64,000 bases of DNA from Chryseobacterium sp. OSA05B (GCF_019970065.1 NZ_JAHXYH010000002.1:682001-746000); one strand, 5' to 3'. Positions 7,724 through 17,053 are shown, counted from the first letter of the stretch. Notes: generated from the letters alone by a model not told the origin. Program-made: numbers and translations.

Positions 7724-8770
7724 ATGGCAAAATTGAATTTTGGCGGAGTAGAAGAAAACGTAGTAACAAGAGAGGAGTTCCCATTAGATAAAGCTCAGGA
7801 AGTATTAAAAGATGAGATCGTAGCGGTAATCGGCTATGGTGTACAGGGGCCGGGACAGGCACTTAATCAGAAAGACAACGGAATCAATGTAATTGTGGGT
7901 CAGAGAAAAAACTCAAAATCATGGGATAAGGCTGTAGCAGATGGATTTGTACCGGGAGAAACCTTATTCGAAATAGAAGAAGCGCTGCAAAAAGGAACGA
8001 TTATTTGCTATCTCTTAAGTGATGCAGCCCAGATCGAATATTGGCCTAAAGTTAAACAGCATCTTACCCCCGGAAAAGCACTGTATTTTTCTCATGGCTT
8101 TGGAATTACCTTTAATGAACGCACAGGAATTATTCCACCGGCTGAGGTTGATGTATTTCTTGTTGCCCCGAAAGGATCAGGAACATCATTGAGAAGAATG
8201 TTCCTGCAGGATCGTGGACTGAACAGCAGTTTTGCCGTATATCAGGATGCTACAGGAAAAGCAAGAGAAAGAGTAACTGCACTGGGAATTGCCATCGGAA
8301 GCGGTTATTTATTTGAAACAGACTTTAAAAAAGAAGTATTCAGTGACCTTGCAGGAGAAAGAGGAACCTTGATGGGTGCCGTACAGGGAATATTTGCCGC
8401 TCAATATGATGTGTTGAGGAAAAACGGGCACAGTCCTTCTGAAGCATTTAACGAGACCGTTGAAGAATTAACCCAATCATTAATGCCTTTGGTTGCGGAA
8501 AACGGCATGGACTGGATGTACGCGAACTGCAGTACCACAGCACAAAGAGGAGCATTGGACTGGTGGAAACGTTTCAGAGATGCCACTTCTCCTTTATTTG
8601 AGGAATTGTATGAAAGTGTTGCGAAAGGAGATGAAGCCCAGCGTTCCATCGACAGCAACAGCAAACACGATTACAGAGAAAAATTGGAAGTAGAACTGAC
8701 TGAGCTTAGAGAAAGCGAAATGTGGAGAGCCGGTAAGACGGTCCGCAGTCTCAGACCAGAGAACAATTAA
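7724..8770 (+). CDS. ilvC: Ketol-acid reductoisomerase
   Basis: IlvC isomerises and reduces acetolactate or acetohydroxybutyrate to the dihydroxy acids, using NAD(P)H and Mg2+. The 348 residues contain the Rossmann motif AVIGYGVQGPGQA, a cofactor-specificity loop GQRKNSKSWD, FLVAPKGSGTSLRRMF, and the metal site DLAGERGTLMGAVQG. The C-terminal ALDWWKRFRDATSPLFEELY resembles the plant/Bacteroidota lineage of the enzyme. Cofactor preference cannot be read with certainty, although the basic/Ser loop suggests NADPH. ilvA begins 15 nt downstream. Confidence 0.95.
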   Translation: MAKLNFGGVEENVVTREEFPLDKAQEVLKDEIVAVIGYGVQGPGQALNQKDNGINVIVGQRKNSKSWDKAVADGFVPGETLFEIEEALQKGTIICYLLSDAAQIEYWPKVKQHLTPGKALYFSHGFGITFNERTGIIPPAEVDVFLVAPKGSGTSLRRMFLQDRGLNSSFAVYQDATGKARERVTALGIAIGSGYLFETDFKKEVFSDLAGERGTLMGAVQGIFAAQYDVLRKNGHSPSEAFNETVEELTQSLMPLVAENGMDWMYANCSTTAQRGALDWWKRFRDATSPLFEELYESVAKGDEAQRSIDSNSKHDYREKLEVELTELRESEMWRAGKTVRSLRPENN

Positions 8771-8785
8771 TCAGGAAAAATAACA

Positions 8786-10042
8786 ATGGAAGAAACGTAT
8801 CCTTCTGTTTTGGACAATGTCTATAAAGCAGCAAAAAGACTCAGAAATGTAGTGGTAAGAACACCTTTGGCGGTCAATAATCATCTCTCCGGAATTTATA
8901 ATGCAAAGATTAGCTTTAAAAGAGAAGATCTGCAGCAGGTGAGATCCTACAAAATCAGGGGTGCTTACAATAAAATGGCGGTGATGTCTCCTGAAAGCCT
9001 TGCAAAAGGGGTGGTTTGTGCCAGTGCAGGGAATCATGCTCAGGGAGTAGCTTTTGCATGCAGCACCATGAAAGTGAAAGGAACCATTTTCATGCCTTTG
9101 CCTACGCCGGGACAAAAGCTGGAACAGGTGAAAATGTTTGGAGGGGATGATATTGATATTGTGCTTTACGGGGATACTTTCGATGAAGCTAAAGATGCCG
9201 CACTGAAGTTCTGCAAAGAAAATCAGGGTATATTTATTCATCCATTTGATGATCAGGATATTATTAATGGGCAGGCTACGGCAGCACTGGAGATTCTTGA
9301 GCAGTCGGATGAGCCTATTGATTATCTTTTTCTTCCGGTTGGAGGAGGAGGTTTGGCTGCAGGCGTTTGCTCTGTATTCCGGGAACTGTCACCACATACG
9401 AAGATTATAGGTGTAGAACCTTCTGCAGCGGCAAGTATGAAAAAAGCACTCGAAAAAGGACAACCGGTGCTTCTTGAAAAAATCAGCCGTTTTGTAGATG
9501 GAGCCGCCGTACAGAAAGTAGGAGATCTTAATTTCGAACTGTGTAAAAATGTGCTGCACGATATGGCTTTAGTGGATGAAGGAATGGTCTGCGAAACCAT
9601 TCTTTCCCTCTACAATAAAGATGCTGTAGTCGTAGAACCTGCCGGAGCTCTTTCGGTGGCTGCACTTGGAAAATATAAAGATCAGATCAGAGGGAAAAAT
9701 GTGGTCTGTATTATCAGTGGGAGCAATAATGATATTACCCGTATGGAAGAGATCAAAGAAAAAGCGCTTCTGTATGCGGGTTTAAAACATTATTTCCTGG
9801 TAAGATTTGCGCAACGGCCGGGAGCTTTGAAAACCTTTGTGATGAATGTTTTGGGGCCGAATGATGACATCACTTTTTTTGAATACACGCAGAAAAATTC
9901 AAAAGAGAAAGGGATTGCCGTTTTAGGAATTGGATTGAGGAATAAAGAAGATTTTCCTCCGTTGCTCAATAACATGAAGAAGTATGACTTTTTTGTCAAT
10001 TATCTGAACAATGATCCGTCTCTGATGAATCTGCTTATCTAA
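8786..10042 (+). CDS. ilvA: Threonine dehydratase (biosynthetic)
   Basis: IlvA deaminates threonine to 2-ketobutyrate, the entry to isoleucine synthesis. The 418 residues carry the PLP lysine K56 in SYKIRGAYNKM, the phosphate-binding GGGGLAAG loop, CIISGSNND, and one C-terminal ACT-like regulatory domain (about residues 330-418, starting YFLVRFAQRPGAL). This is shorter than the E. coli enzyme, which has two such domains, and matches the shorter ilvA type of many Gram-positives and Bacteroidota. As the last operon gene it puts the isoleucine-specific step under the same attenuator control. No strong terminator follows. Confidence 0.94.
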   Translation: MEETYPSVLDNVYKAAKRLRNVVVRTPLAVNNHLSGIYNAKISFKREDLQQVRSYKIRGAYNKMAVMSPESLAKGVVCASAGNHAQGVAFACSTMKVKGTIFMPLPTPGQKLEQVKMFGGDDIDIVLYGDTFDEAKDAALKFCKENQGIFIHPFDDQDIINGQATAALEILEQSDEPIDYLFLPVGGGGLAAGVCSVFRELSPHTKIIGVEPSAAASMKKALEKGQPVLLEKISRFVDGAAVQKVGDLNFELCKNVLHDMALVDEGMVCETILSLYNKDAVVVEPAGALSVAALGKYKDQIRGKNVVCIISGSNNDITRMEEIKEKALLYAGLKHYFLVRFAQRPGALKTFVMNVLGPNDDITFFEYTQKNSKEKGIAVLGIGLRNKEDFPPLLNNMKKYDFFVNYLNNDPSLMNLLI

Positions 10043-10057
10043 AACGGTGTTTGAAAT

Positions 10058-10140
10058 GGTGTTGGGTTTCGCAAAGACGCTGTTTTTCTCATGCTATGAA
10101 TTTTTAAGGCTCAAGAATTTTATCTGCGATAATTTAATGC
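10058..10140 (+). repeat. Direct repeat R1, left copy
   Basis: This sequence (words ttcgcaaagacgct, tctcatgc and attttatctgcgat) recurs in the same orientation at about 10417-10500. The two copies, each about 80 nt and roughly three-quarters identical by eye, flank the 195-nt dispersed element at 10199-10393. The spacer 10043-10580 has no plausible gene. Confidence 0.6.
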
Positions 10141-10198
10141 TTTTGATATATTAGAATGTTGCCGAATATTGCTTTTGTAATCGCTATAATCCGACTTC

Positions 10199-10393
10199 CG
10201 AAAATGGAGCGCTAAGAAAATAAATGCTGTGAACGTCAAGAAAATTCTACTGTCCGAAGCGCGGGACTGTAAGTGAAACGAAGCAGAAATAATACATCCG
10301 CGCAAGTTTTAGAATTTTTAGAGAACAGGATTTATTTTTAGCGGAAGTTTCCAGGTCTTGAACTTTTGCTTCTTTTGTTTAAAGACAAAAGAA
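10199..10393 (+). repeat. Dispersed non-coding repeat, copy 1
   Basis: This block shares long stretches with 14943-15170: aaaatggagcg, tgtgaacgt, ctgaagcgcg-like words, cgcgcaagttttagaatttt, tagagaacag, tttatttttagcggaagttt, and a terminal hairpin with arms ttcttttgt and acaaaagaa. It lies in the convergent spacer between ilvA and the M28 peptidase gene and carries no ORF. From memory, similar sequences are scattered in other Bacteroidota genomes; this was not searched. Confidence 0.75.
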
Positions 10394-10416
10394 TATTATA
10401 AAATATCTGATGAATG

Positions 10417-10500
10417 ATGTTGGTGTTTCGCAAAGGCGCTATTTTTTTCATGCAATATGTTATTAAGACGCAAGGATTTTATCTGCGATAAAATTTTATA
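10417..10500 (+). repeat. Direct repeat R1, right copy
   Basis: This is the second copy of the repeat at 10058-10140 (words tttcgcaaaggcgct, ttcatgc and attttatctgcgat). Directly after it (about 10504-10536) comes a Ser/Arg-codon-like word, gcttcgtcgctacgctcctc followed by gcaatgat, of a type I recall as common in intergenic DNA. Confidence 0.55.
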
Positions 10501-10544
10501 CTGGAGATTGCTTCGTCGCTACGCTCCTCGCAATGATAAAAAGG

Positions 10545-10575
10545 AGTTTCGGCGGCCCGGAGGGCCGCCGAAACT
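10545..10575 (-). terminator. Strong terminator of the M28 peptidase operon
   Basis: AGTTTCGGCGGCCC (10545-10558) and GGGCCGCCGAAACT (10562-10575) form a perfect 14-bp stem with a 3-nt loop. Read on the minus strand it is followed by a T-rich stretch (10536-10542). It lies 5 nt beyond the stop codon at 10581. Confidence 0.88.
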
Positions 10576-10580
10576 TTCAT

Positions 10581-12050
10581 TTATCTCTCAAGCGTAAAAT
10601 TAGAAATGACTTTCGGACGTTCAGTCTCGTTGGCTACTTTCCAGGATGTCCTGTACATCCATTCTGTCATTTTATAGAGCTTTTTGTAATTGATATTTTC
10701 AGATTCATCCTGAGGCGTGTGATACTGATCATGCAGTACGCTGGTGAAAAATACTGCCGGAATTCCAATTTTTGCATACGGTAGGTGATCACTTCTAAAA
10801 TAGAAATATTCAGCGTGATTTGTAGAATCCCAATCTTTCAGGTATTTAAATTTTGTGCTTTCATTATTGGCATCTTCGGCCATTTTTACCAAGTCCTCAG
10901 AGTTTTTATGTGGTGTATTTCCACCCAGAAGAGCGGCTTCATTATTGTCATTTCTGCCGATCATATCACCGTTCAGAACGGCTACGATCTTTTCTTTCGG
11001 AACGACCGGATGAGCAGCGTGCCATCTGGAACCCAGCAATCCTCTTTCTTCCGCTCCATGGAAAACAAACAGAATACTTCTTTTCCCTGGTTGTTTTTTA
11101 TAGGCTCTGGCCATGGCAAGCATTGCAACACATGTACTCGCATTATCGTCGGCGCCGTTGTAGATGGTGTCATTTTTTACAGGATGTCTGATTCCGTCGT
11201 GATCCTGGTGACCGCTTAGTAGAACATATTCTTCTTTAAGGGCAGGATCTGTACCTTCAATTTTTCCAATAATGTTTACAGAAGGATATTTGTAGGTTTC
11301 TGTGATGAGGTTCAGTGCCATTTTAGGGTTGTTTTTCACCCAGTTTGCATTTTCTCTTTTGATCCATAAAACAGGAATATTATCCGTTATTTTCTCTCTC
11401 AGACCTTCTACCCCGTAGGTTCCTCTTGTCATTTGAGGAAGAACTTCAACCCAGCTTTTTTCAGAAATATCATCAGTGATAAAAATAATGGCTTTTGCAC
11501 CTAGTTCATTGGCTTTGTTATAATATTTTGTCCTTACAAAACCGGGATATCTTCTTACGAAAAGCGTCATTTCCTTGTCGATGTTTTTATCAGAGGCATT
11601 CACGGCAAGAACTTTTCCTTTGATATTTAATTTGGAAAGTTCTTCAGGCTCTGTATTTCCTGCGTATACAATTTCGGCATCAATCGCAGCATTAACCGGC
11701 TCCGCAACAAGGAAATCTTTCCAGAGTTTCAGGCTGCTGTTCCCGATTTTCATACTGCTTTGAGGAATCACCTGATGTCTGTACATATCAAAAAACTGGA
11801 AGAATGTACCGTTGTCACCGGCGGGCTTCATTCCGGCTTCTTTTGCTTTATCGGCCAGCCACATTGAAACTTTTAATTCATCTAAAGTTCCAGCTTCACG
11901 GCCCCAGAACTGATCGGCTGCCAGTTCATACATGTCTTTTCTGAGATCGGTTTCTTTGATGGCAGAGACCAGGGGTTTTTTATAGTTTTGAGCATTCCCA
12001 AGACTGAACAGAAGAACACTTAATATCGAGAATAGGTAATTTTTATTCAT
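10581..12050 (-). CDS. Exported M28 family zinc peptidase
   Basis: The 489-residue protein has a Sec signal (MNKNYLFSILSVLLFSLGNAQ) and an M28 aminopeptidase domain in its second half. Zinc-ligand motifs are in order: LLSGHQDHDGI, YNGADDNASTC, FHGAEERGLLGS (catalytic Glu pair), LNGDMIGRN, and a final His in LHDQYHTPQDE. The first half contains a PA-like insert (about 120-240). It is expected to act in the periplasm or at the surface, trimming peptides. No T9SS C-terminal domain is evident. It is the last gene of an apparent operon with a 78-residue protein 7 nt upstream and the DUF5686 gene before that. Exact substrate unknown. Confidence 0.9.
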   Translation of the reverse strand: MNKNYLFSILSVLLFSLGNAQNYKKPLVSAIKETDLRKDMYELAADQFWGREAGTLDELKVSMWLADKAKEAGMKPAGDNGTFFQFFDMYRHQVIPQSSMKIGNSSLKLWKDFLVAEPVNAAIDAEIVYAGNTEPEELSKLNIKGKVLAVNASDKNIDKEMTLFVRRYPGFVRTKYYNKANELGAKAIIFITDDISEKSWVEVLPQMTRGTYGVEGLREKITDNIPVLWIKRENANWVKNNPKMALNLITETYKYPSVNIIGKIEGTDPALKEEYVLLSGHQDHDGIRHPVKNDTIYNGADDNASTCVAMLAMARAYKKQPGKRSILFVFHGAEERGLLGSRWHAAHPVVPKEKIVAVLNGDMIGRNDNNEAALLGGNTPHKNSEDLVKMAEDANNESTKFKYLKDWDSTNHAEYFYFRSDHLPYAKIGIPAVFFTSVLHDQYHTPQDESENINYKKLYKMTEWMYRTSWKVANETERPKVISNFTLER

Positions 12051-12057
12051 CAGATTT

Positions 12058-12294
12058 TTAATTGAAGTTAGCCAATTTATCTGAGAACTGTTTTGAAAAC
12101 TCCTTTCTGTCTTCCTCCAGTTTTACCTTGTCAGCCGGAAGGACATAATTAAAAAGGACTTTATCTTCATTGTCAAGAAATATAATTTCCTTTTCATTAC
12201 CATCAATCATCTGTGCGAAAATTTCCCACATCGGGGTATCTTTCAGTCTTAACAATTCAAAAAACTGTTCCGCTTTTATTTCTATTCTCTGCAT
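12058..12294 (-). CDS. Hypothetical 78-aa cytosolic protein
   Basis: The 78-residue acidic protein (MQRIEIKAEQFFELLRLKDT...) has no signal peptide or membrane segment. Secondary structure looks like helix-strand-strand-helix with a charged C-terminal helix. It sits 7 nt upstream of the M28 peptidase gene and 31 nt after the DUF5686 gene, so it is probably co-transcribed with both. I do not recognise the family and assign no function. Confidence 0.65.
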   Translation of the reverse strand: MQRIEIKAEQFFELLRLKDTPMWEIFAQMIDGNEKEIIFLDNEDKVLFNYVLPADKVKLEEDRKEFSKQFSDKLANFN

Positions 12295-12325
12295 GTTTCG
12301 TTTTTTATGTATTTATAAATGTTGT

Positions 12326-14740
12326 TTAAAATTCTAATATTTTCAGCTTAAACTGAATCGCAAAATTCTGCTTAAAATTGGGTGTGGTGTAGTATCCGAC
12401 TCTGTAGAACAGTCCCAAATTAAAATAGCTTGAAAGGAAATTATTCCACTCAAGACCTACTTCCTGATAAAGGTGATCCAGTTTTCTGAATCTGAACTGG
12501 TGGTATTCCGGATGCTTCATATCTCCGATGGTTCCTCTCAATACAAAATCAAAGCTCGAAATATTCTGCCCAAAACTTTTAAAGTACAAAGGAAGTTTAT
12601 GGGTGAAATAATAGGCTACAAATTTATCATTGTAATACTTTCCGCCTTCCAGCGTGGCAAAACCAAGGTACGACGTAAGGTTAAAATTAAAATCCTTTCT
12701 CGGGGAAGCCAGCCCGTTCATGGTAAAATGCTTCCAGATAGGAGCTTCACCAAGCACCACGCCTCCGTAAAGCCTGAATCCAGTAGTTCCGAGCATTGTC
12801 TTAAAATTGTGGACAAACAGAGCGTCAAAACGGGTGTAATTGAAATCTCCACCCAAAACTTTATAGCTCTGTTCATAGTTGAAATACAGTTCGGGATATT
12901 TCTGATCGATGATGGATTTTCCCTGAGGGGTCATGATATTCGTCGAATTCGGGGAATATTTTAAGGTAAATAGCGTATTGAAATTATCAAATTCACCGCC
13001 TTTTCCTCTGAATTCGTAATCAAACTTAGCTTCCTCGATATTTCTTTTGGCTGCAAAAACCAGGGTCAGTCCATTCGTCACATCATTCAGATAAGACAGC
13101 GATGCTCCTCTGAAGTGGTAATATTTGTCATTGTTAATGTTATTCCCGTAATTCATCATCCGCATTTTGAAATTCCATAGCCTTCTGTAGAACTCGCCCG
13201 ATGCCGTCACATCATTATAATACTCGATTCTGAAAAATGAATTTTTATCCAGCGTCGTCTTCATGTCAAGACCGATTCCGTATTTCCATTTATCATCCTT
13301 AAAACCGTACGCGAAATAATAATCCGGTGAGAAATAAGGATTGAAGGTTTCGTTCATTTTAGCTTTTAAACCAAGCCTGAAGCCTTCGTACAAGTTATAA
13401 TTGACAATTTCATCCACTGCAAAATCTACGACGCCTGCTCGGATTTGTCCATTGATAAGACCGGTGAGAATTTTGGCTTTACTGTCGATGTTATATTTTT
13501 TTCCTAAACTGTCAATCGTTGTATATGTATTTTTTTCCCTTTCTGTGAGAGGGTCGGTTCTGTACTGATCCAAAAGATGTCCATCGGCATTTTTTACTGA
13601 AAAAGTATAGCCTTTAAAATTATTGCGATCCTCTTCAATAGGCGATTTGAAATCAAAATATGTGGAAGTCAGGAAAGCATACGTTCCAAAGCTCGTCTTG
13701 TCTTTCTTCTCCGGATGTTCTTCCGTTTTTTCTTTGTTTTCCTCTTCCATAGCCACTCTGCTCATTCTGAGTTTTACCTTTTCCTGAGCCAGAAACCATT
13801 TATTATTGTAGAAAACCCAGGTACTGGTAATGATACCGTCGTTTTTGTTCTTGCTGAAATTTTCGATCTTTTGAATTCCGTAGGTTTCAGTGTCTACATA
13901 GATGGCACCGTTATACTTTCTCCTTTTATCCGGTTTTTTGTAATTCACTTCACGGAAACGGATTACAAAGGTTTTTCTTCCGCTTACTTCAATGGTATCC
14001 GAAAGGAAAAAACGGTAAAGTCCTCTGTTTTCCTGCTTGATCTGATTGGGAATTTTGTCCCTGTTGCTCTGTTGGATAGCGATCATTTCGTAGATCGGCT
14101 GTTTGAGACCGGAAATTCTGTTGTCCAGGATATTGACCTTTTCACCGTATTTTTTAGAATAGACAAACTCCTGAGCTCTTTCCCACAGGAATAATTTGCT
14201 TTTTGAAAAGATCTGTTTGGCTGAGATATTATTTAATGAATCCTTTTCCCTTTTTTTCTTGAAAAACTGAGTGTCGTTAAAAAACTTGTTGAATTGTGTA
14301 ATGCTATCCTGATCAATGTCCATAGACATTTTTTCGTAAGATTTGAACGTGTAGGAATCTAAACTTTTCGGTGAATTGTCTTTAAAAAGCTTGTTCACCT
14401 TTTTTAGGATCTCAATAGCCCGTGGATCGCTTCGGTCTTCAATGACTACCTCTTCAATATCGGTTGTTTTTGACGTTTTTTTCAGCAGAGTGACCTCCAT
14501 GTCAGCTTCTGCCGCTGCTGTTTCCTTGTCGTATCTTTCAGCCTGGATCTCAATGGTACTGCATGAAGCTTTAAATTCCAGGGTACCCTGAATATCTGTA
14601 AAGCCAAGAATTTTCCCTTCACAGGAGATCTTGGCATTGGATATAGGCTTTTGGCTGGTTTCGTCAATGACCCTGATCTTTGATTGAGTGTAACCAAAGA
14701 AAGATATTAACAAATACAGTAAGACTAAAAACCTTTTCAT
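12326..14740 (-). CDS. DUF5686 outer-membrane protein with carboxypeptidase-regulatory-like N-terminal domain
   Basis: The 804-residue protein begins with a signal peptide (MKRFLVLLYLLISFFGYTQ), then a beta-sandwich domain of the CarboxypepD_reg type (about 20-95, IRVIDETSQKPISNAKISCEG). The DUF5686 region follows (EEVVIEDRSDPRAIEILKKVN at about 98-120), and the C-terminal half has alternating aromatic strands typical of a beta-barrel, ending in FQLKLKILEF-like sequence (FAIQFKLKILEF). Such proteins are widespread in Bacteroidota; function is unknown, though surface display or assembly is plausible. It appears to be the first gene of the three-gene minus-strand group ending at 10581. Confidence 0.88.
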   Translation of the reverse strand: MKRFLVLLYLLISFFGYTQSKIRVIDETSQKPISNAKISCEGKILGFTDIQGTLEFKASCSTIEIQAERYDKETAAAEADMEVTLLKKTSKTTDIEEVVIEDRSDPRAIEILKKVNKLFKDNSPKSLDSYTFKSYEKMSMDIDQDSITQFNKFFNDTQFFKKKREKDSLNNISAKQIFSKSKLFLWERAQEFVYSKKYGEKVNILDNRISGLKQPIYEMIAIQQSNRDKIPNQIKQENRGLYRFFLSDTIEVSGRKTFVIRFREVNYKKPDKRRKYNGAIYVDTETYGIQKIENFSKNKNDGIITSTWVFYNNKWFLAQEKVKLRMSRVAMEEENKEKTEEHPEKKDKTSFGTYAFLTSTYFDFKSPIEEDRNNFKGYTFSVKNADGHLLDQYRTDPLTEREKNTYTTIDSLGKKYNIDSKAKILTGLINGQIRAGVVDFAVDEIVNYNLYEGFRLGLKAKMNETFNPYFSPDYYFAYGFKDDKWKYGIGLDMKTTLDKNSFFRIEYYNDVTASGEFYRRLWNFKMRMMNYGNNINNDKYYHFRGASLSYLNDVTNGLTLVFAAKRNIEEAKFDYEFRGKGGEFDNFNTLFTLKYSPNSTNIMTPQGKSIIDQKYPELYFNYEQSYKVLGGDFNYTRFDALFVHNFKTMLGTTGFRLYGGVVLGEAPIWKHFTMNGLASPRKDFNFNLTSYLGFATLEGGKYYNDKFVAYYFTHKLPLYFKSFGQNISSFDFVLRGTIGDMKHPEYHQFRFRKLDHLYQEVGLEWNNFLSSYFNLGLFYRVGYYTTPNFKQNFAIQFKLKILEF

Positions 14741-14942
14741 GCAAAAACTAGCTCAAAAATAGTAATATTTCTTATGTTAAAAAAGTTTTTATGATTTGTT
14801 AATACATTGATTTAATCTAAGTTTCAGATAGAAAAATAGAGTACAAAAAAATGCTCTCTTTGTTTTTCAACCACTGATTTCATGGATTTACACAAGATCT
14901 TTTCAAAGATTGGCTTTTTATAATTATGATAAAATTGACATA

Positions 14943-15170
14943 GGAAAATGGGAGCGTTAAGAAAATGAATCCTGTGAACGTTAAAAAAATTCTATTTTCT
15001 GAAGCGCGAGATCCATTTTGAACGGAACAATTCCTATTGAATTCGCGCAAGTTTTAGAATTTTTAGAGAACAGGGTTTATTTTTAGCGGAAGTTTCCAAG
15101 TCTTGAAATAACATTCGTCGACTTTATGGAGACAATTTTTGCTTCTTTTGTTTCAAGACAAAAGAAAAGA
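14943..15170 (+). repeat. Dispersed non-coding repeat, copy 2
   Basis: This is the second copy of the element at 10199-10393, in the same orientation, with a short insertion (about 15107-15135) relative to copy 1. It ends in a palindrome, ttcttttgt/acaaaagaa, 5 nt before the stop codon of the peroxidase gene. The remaining spacer (14741-14942) is AT-rich and carries a degraded word, accactgatttcatggattt, found in variant form near 24520 and 51310. No gene is seen. Confidence 0.75.
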
Positions 15171-15174
15171 ATAT

Positions 15175-16995
15175 TTATCGGTCATCCAATGCGCCCATAA
15201 AATCGATGATCTTATCTATTTCCTGATCCGTAAGCTGCAGAGGATTGTCAGAAAGCGTCTGGTTGTCCACTTTAAATCCGAAGCCTTTTCCGCCACCTTT
15301 GTTATAAAAATTCATGACTTCCTTCAGGGTTTTATACCCTCCATTATGCATATAGGGAGCAGTTTTGCTAATGTTTCTGAGGGTAGGTGTTTTAAATGAA
15401 TGTTGTAATGCAGCTACAGTTTCATGAAATTTTCCTCTTCCAAGATCCTGATCAAACATTTTGTTCTCTCCATTGACACCAGTTCCCAGTACTTCCTGTT
15501 CTGTTTTTTTGAAATTCGGGGGAACAGTTCCGTTAAACAAAGGAATAAAATGACATAATGCACATTGGGCTTTTCCTACAAAAAGATTGAATCCCTGTTT
15601 CTGATTTTCCGTCATCGCAGAACGGTTTCCGCTCATGTATCTATCAAAATTAGAATTGAACTTCGCCAAAGAACGGATGTAGCTTGCCAGTACATTCTGG
15701 AGCTGCCAGGTTTCAGCTTTTGGAGTGTGGTAAATCTTTTTAAACGCGGGAAGATAAGAGGGATCCTGATTAATTTTATCCAAAATAACATTCAGGTCAC
15801 CGTGCATTTCTTCCTTGTTGGAGATCACATCTGAACTTTGACCTTCAAGATCATCTTTCCGCATATCCCAGAACTGTCCTTGCTGAAACCCTGCATAATT
15901 CAGAGAAGGTGTATTTCGCGGCAGTTCTTCATTGTCAAGCGACATAGATTTGGCAAGTCCGTCTGTAAAAGCTTTTCCCGGATTATGACAGGTGGAACAG
16001 CTTCTGTTGTTGCTGTTGGATAGAATTTTGTCGCTGAAGAGTTTTTTACCCAAAGCTGCCTTTTCATTAGAGAACGCGAATTCTTTTCCTGGAATAAATG
16101 CATTGGGATTGAAAGCGTTTTTCGAGAAAAAAGTAGCTGCATTCTTACTTAAAGCAGTGTTTACCTCAATGTCCGGGATGTTTTCCTGCTTTTTAAATTC
16201 CAGGAGTAAAGACGAAATTGTATTCAGATGATCCGGAATGAAATTAACATAGTCAAACGTATTTCTGTCTGTATTTTTTTTCAGCGCTGCGATGGCTGAA
16301 TGAATGGCTGCGTCAATGCTTTTCAACGCTTTATCTTTCGACTGATCCGTAGAAATCTGTTGTAAAGTCAGTTGAACAGCTTCTAAAGAATAGGGCATTT
16401 CCTTTAAAAATGTTCCTGATATCGGCGTATCAAAACTTGAAATTCCTAAACTTGAAATCCTGAAAATTTCCTGTCTTGCCGCATCGAAAACCTGATCTTT
16501 GCTGATGGAAATCGCCTGGAAGTTCGTTTTAATCGTATTGCTTTTATTGGTCAGCTTCTTCAGAAACCGGATAGCTTCTTCTTTGTTTTCGGGGGTGTAA
16601 GGATAGAAGAGTTCTTCAAGAACCTGAAGACCTTCTGGTTCCAATTCGGTATGCTCATCCATTTCAATTTCAGAAAGAGCAGGACCGTTTATAAACCGGG
16701 CTGAATTCGGCAGGAAATATTCAACCGCCCATTCCATTTTTTTATAGGTGATTCTCAGGTCCTCAAATTTTCTCTGGATTGTCTTCTCATCTGCATTATT
16801 TGAGACAAGAGCCATAAGCTCATTGATCTGTTTTTCAAAGGAAGTATTGGTTTTGACTATTTCACTTTTTACAGCACTCAGATCCTCATGGACAGGCTGA
16901 TGTTTGTCTGTTTTACACTGAAAAAGAACGAAAAGAACAGTTACAATGGATAATACAACGAGTATGGGATATTTGAAGAATACTTTCATAGGCAT
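15175..16995 (-). CDS. Di-heme cytochrome c peroxidase / MauG-type lipoprotein
   Basis: This 606-residue exported protein has two c-type heme sites, CSTCH (about residue 333) and CALCH (about 478), with the peroxidase-family stretches AFTDG, RNTPSLNYAGF and TLRNISKTAPYMHNGG. The C-terminal half is thus a MauG/CcpA-type peroxidase that reduces H2O2 or oxidises a protein partner in the periplasm. The first ~280 residues are helical, without heme motifs, and may be an imelysin-like partner domain. The N-terminus has a hydrophobic segment ending in LFQC, a possible lipobox. Starts at 16995 and 16989 are both possible. It lies directly behind the terminator of the upstream gene. Confidence 0.85.
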   Translation of the reverse strand: MPMKVFFKYPILVVLSIVTVLFVLFQCKTDKHQPVHEDLSAVKSEIVKTNTSFEKQINELMALVSNNADEKTIQRKFEDLRITYKKMEWAVEYFLPNSARFINGPALSEIEMDEHTELEPEGLQVLEELFYPYTPENKEEAIRFLKKLTNKSNTIKTNFQAISISKDQVFDAARQEIFRISSLGISSFDTPISGTFLKEMPYSLEAVQLTLQQISTDQSKDKALKSIDAAIHSAIAALKKNTDRNTFDYVNFIPDHLNTISSLLLEFKKQENIPDIEVNTALSKNAATFFSKNAFNPNAFIPGKEFAFSNEKAALGKKLFSDKILSNSNNRSCSTCHNPGKAFTDGLAKSMSLDNEELPRNTPSLNYAGFQQGQFWDMRKDDLEGQSSDVISNKEEMHGDLNVILDKINQDPSYLPAFKKIYHTPKAETWQLQNVLASYIRSLAKFNSNFDRYMSGNRSAMTENQKQGFNLFVGKAQCALCHFIPLFNGTVPPNFKKTEQEVLGTGVNGENKMFDQDLGRGKFHETVAALQHSFKTPTLRNISKTAPYMHNGGYKTLKEVMNFYNKGGGKGFGFKVDNQTLSDNPLQLTDQEIDKIIDFMGALDDR

Positions 16996-16998
16996 GAA

Positions 16999-17031
16999 AA
17001 AGTATCAACGGAAATTCTCCGCTGATACTTT
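16999..17031 (-). terminator. Hairpin between PhoX-like gene and peroxidase gene
   Basis: Arms 16999-17012 and 17018-17031 form a 14-bp stem with one mismatch and a 5-nt loop, with a short T run on the minus strand. It terminates the gene ending at 17054, yet ends only 3-9 nt before the peroxidase start codon, so it might also occlude that start. Confidence 0.7.
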
Positions 17032-17053
17032 GGTTTTTATGGGATATCTAAAA

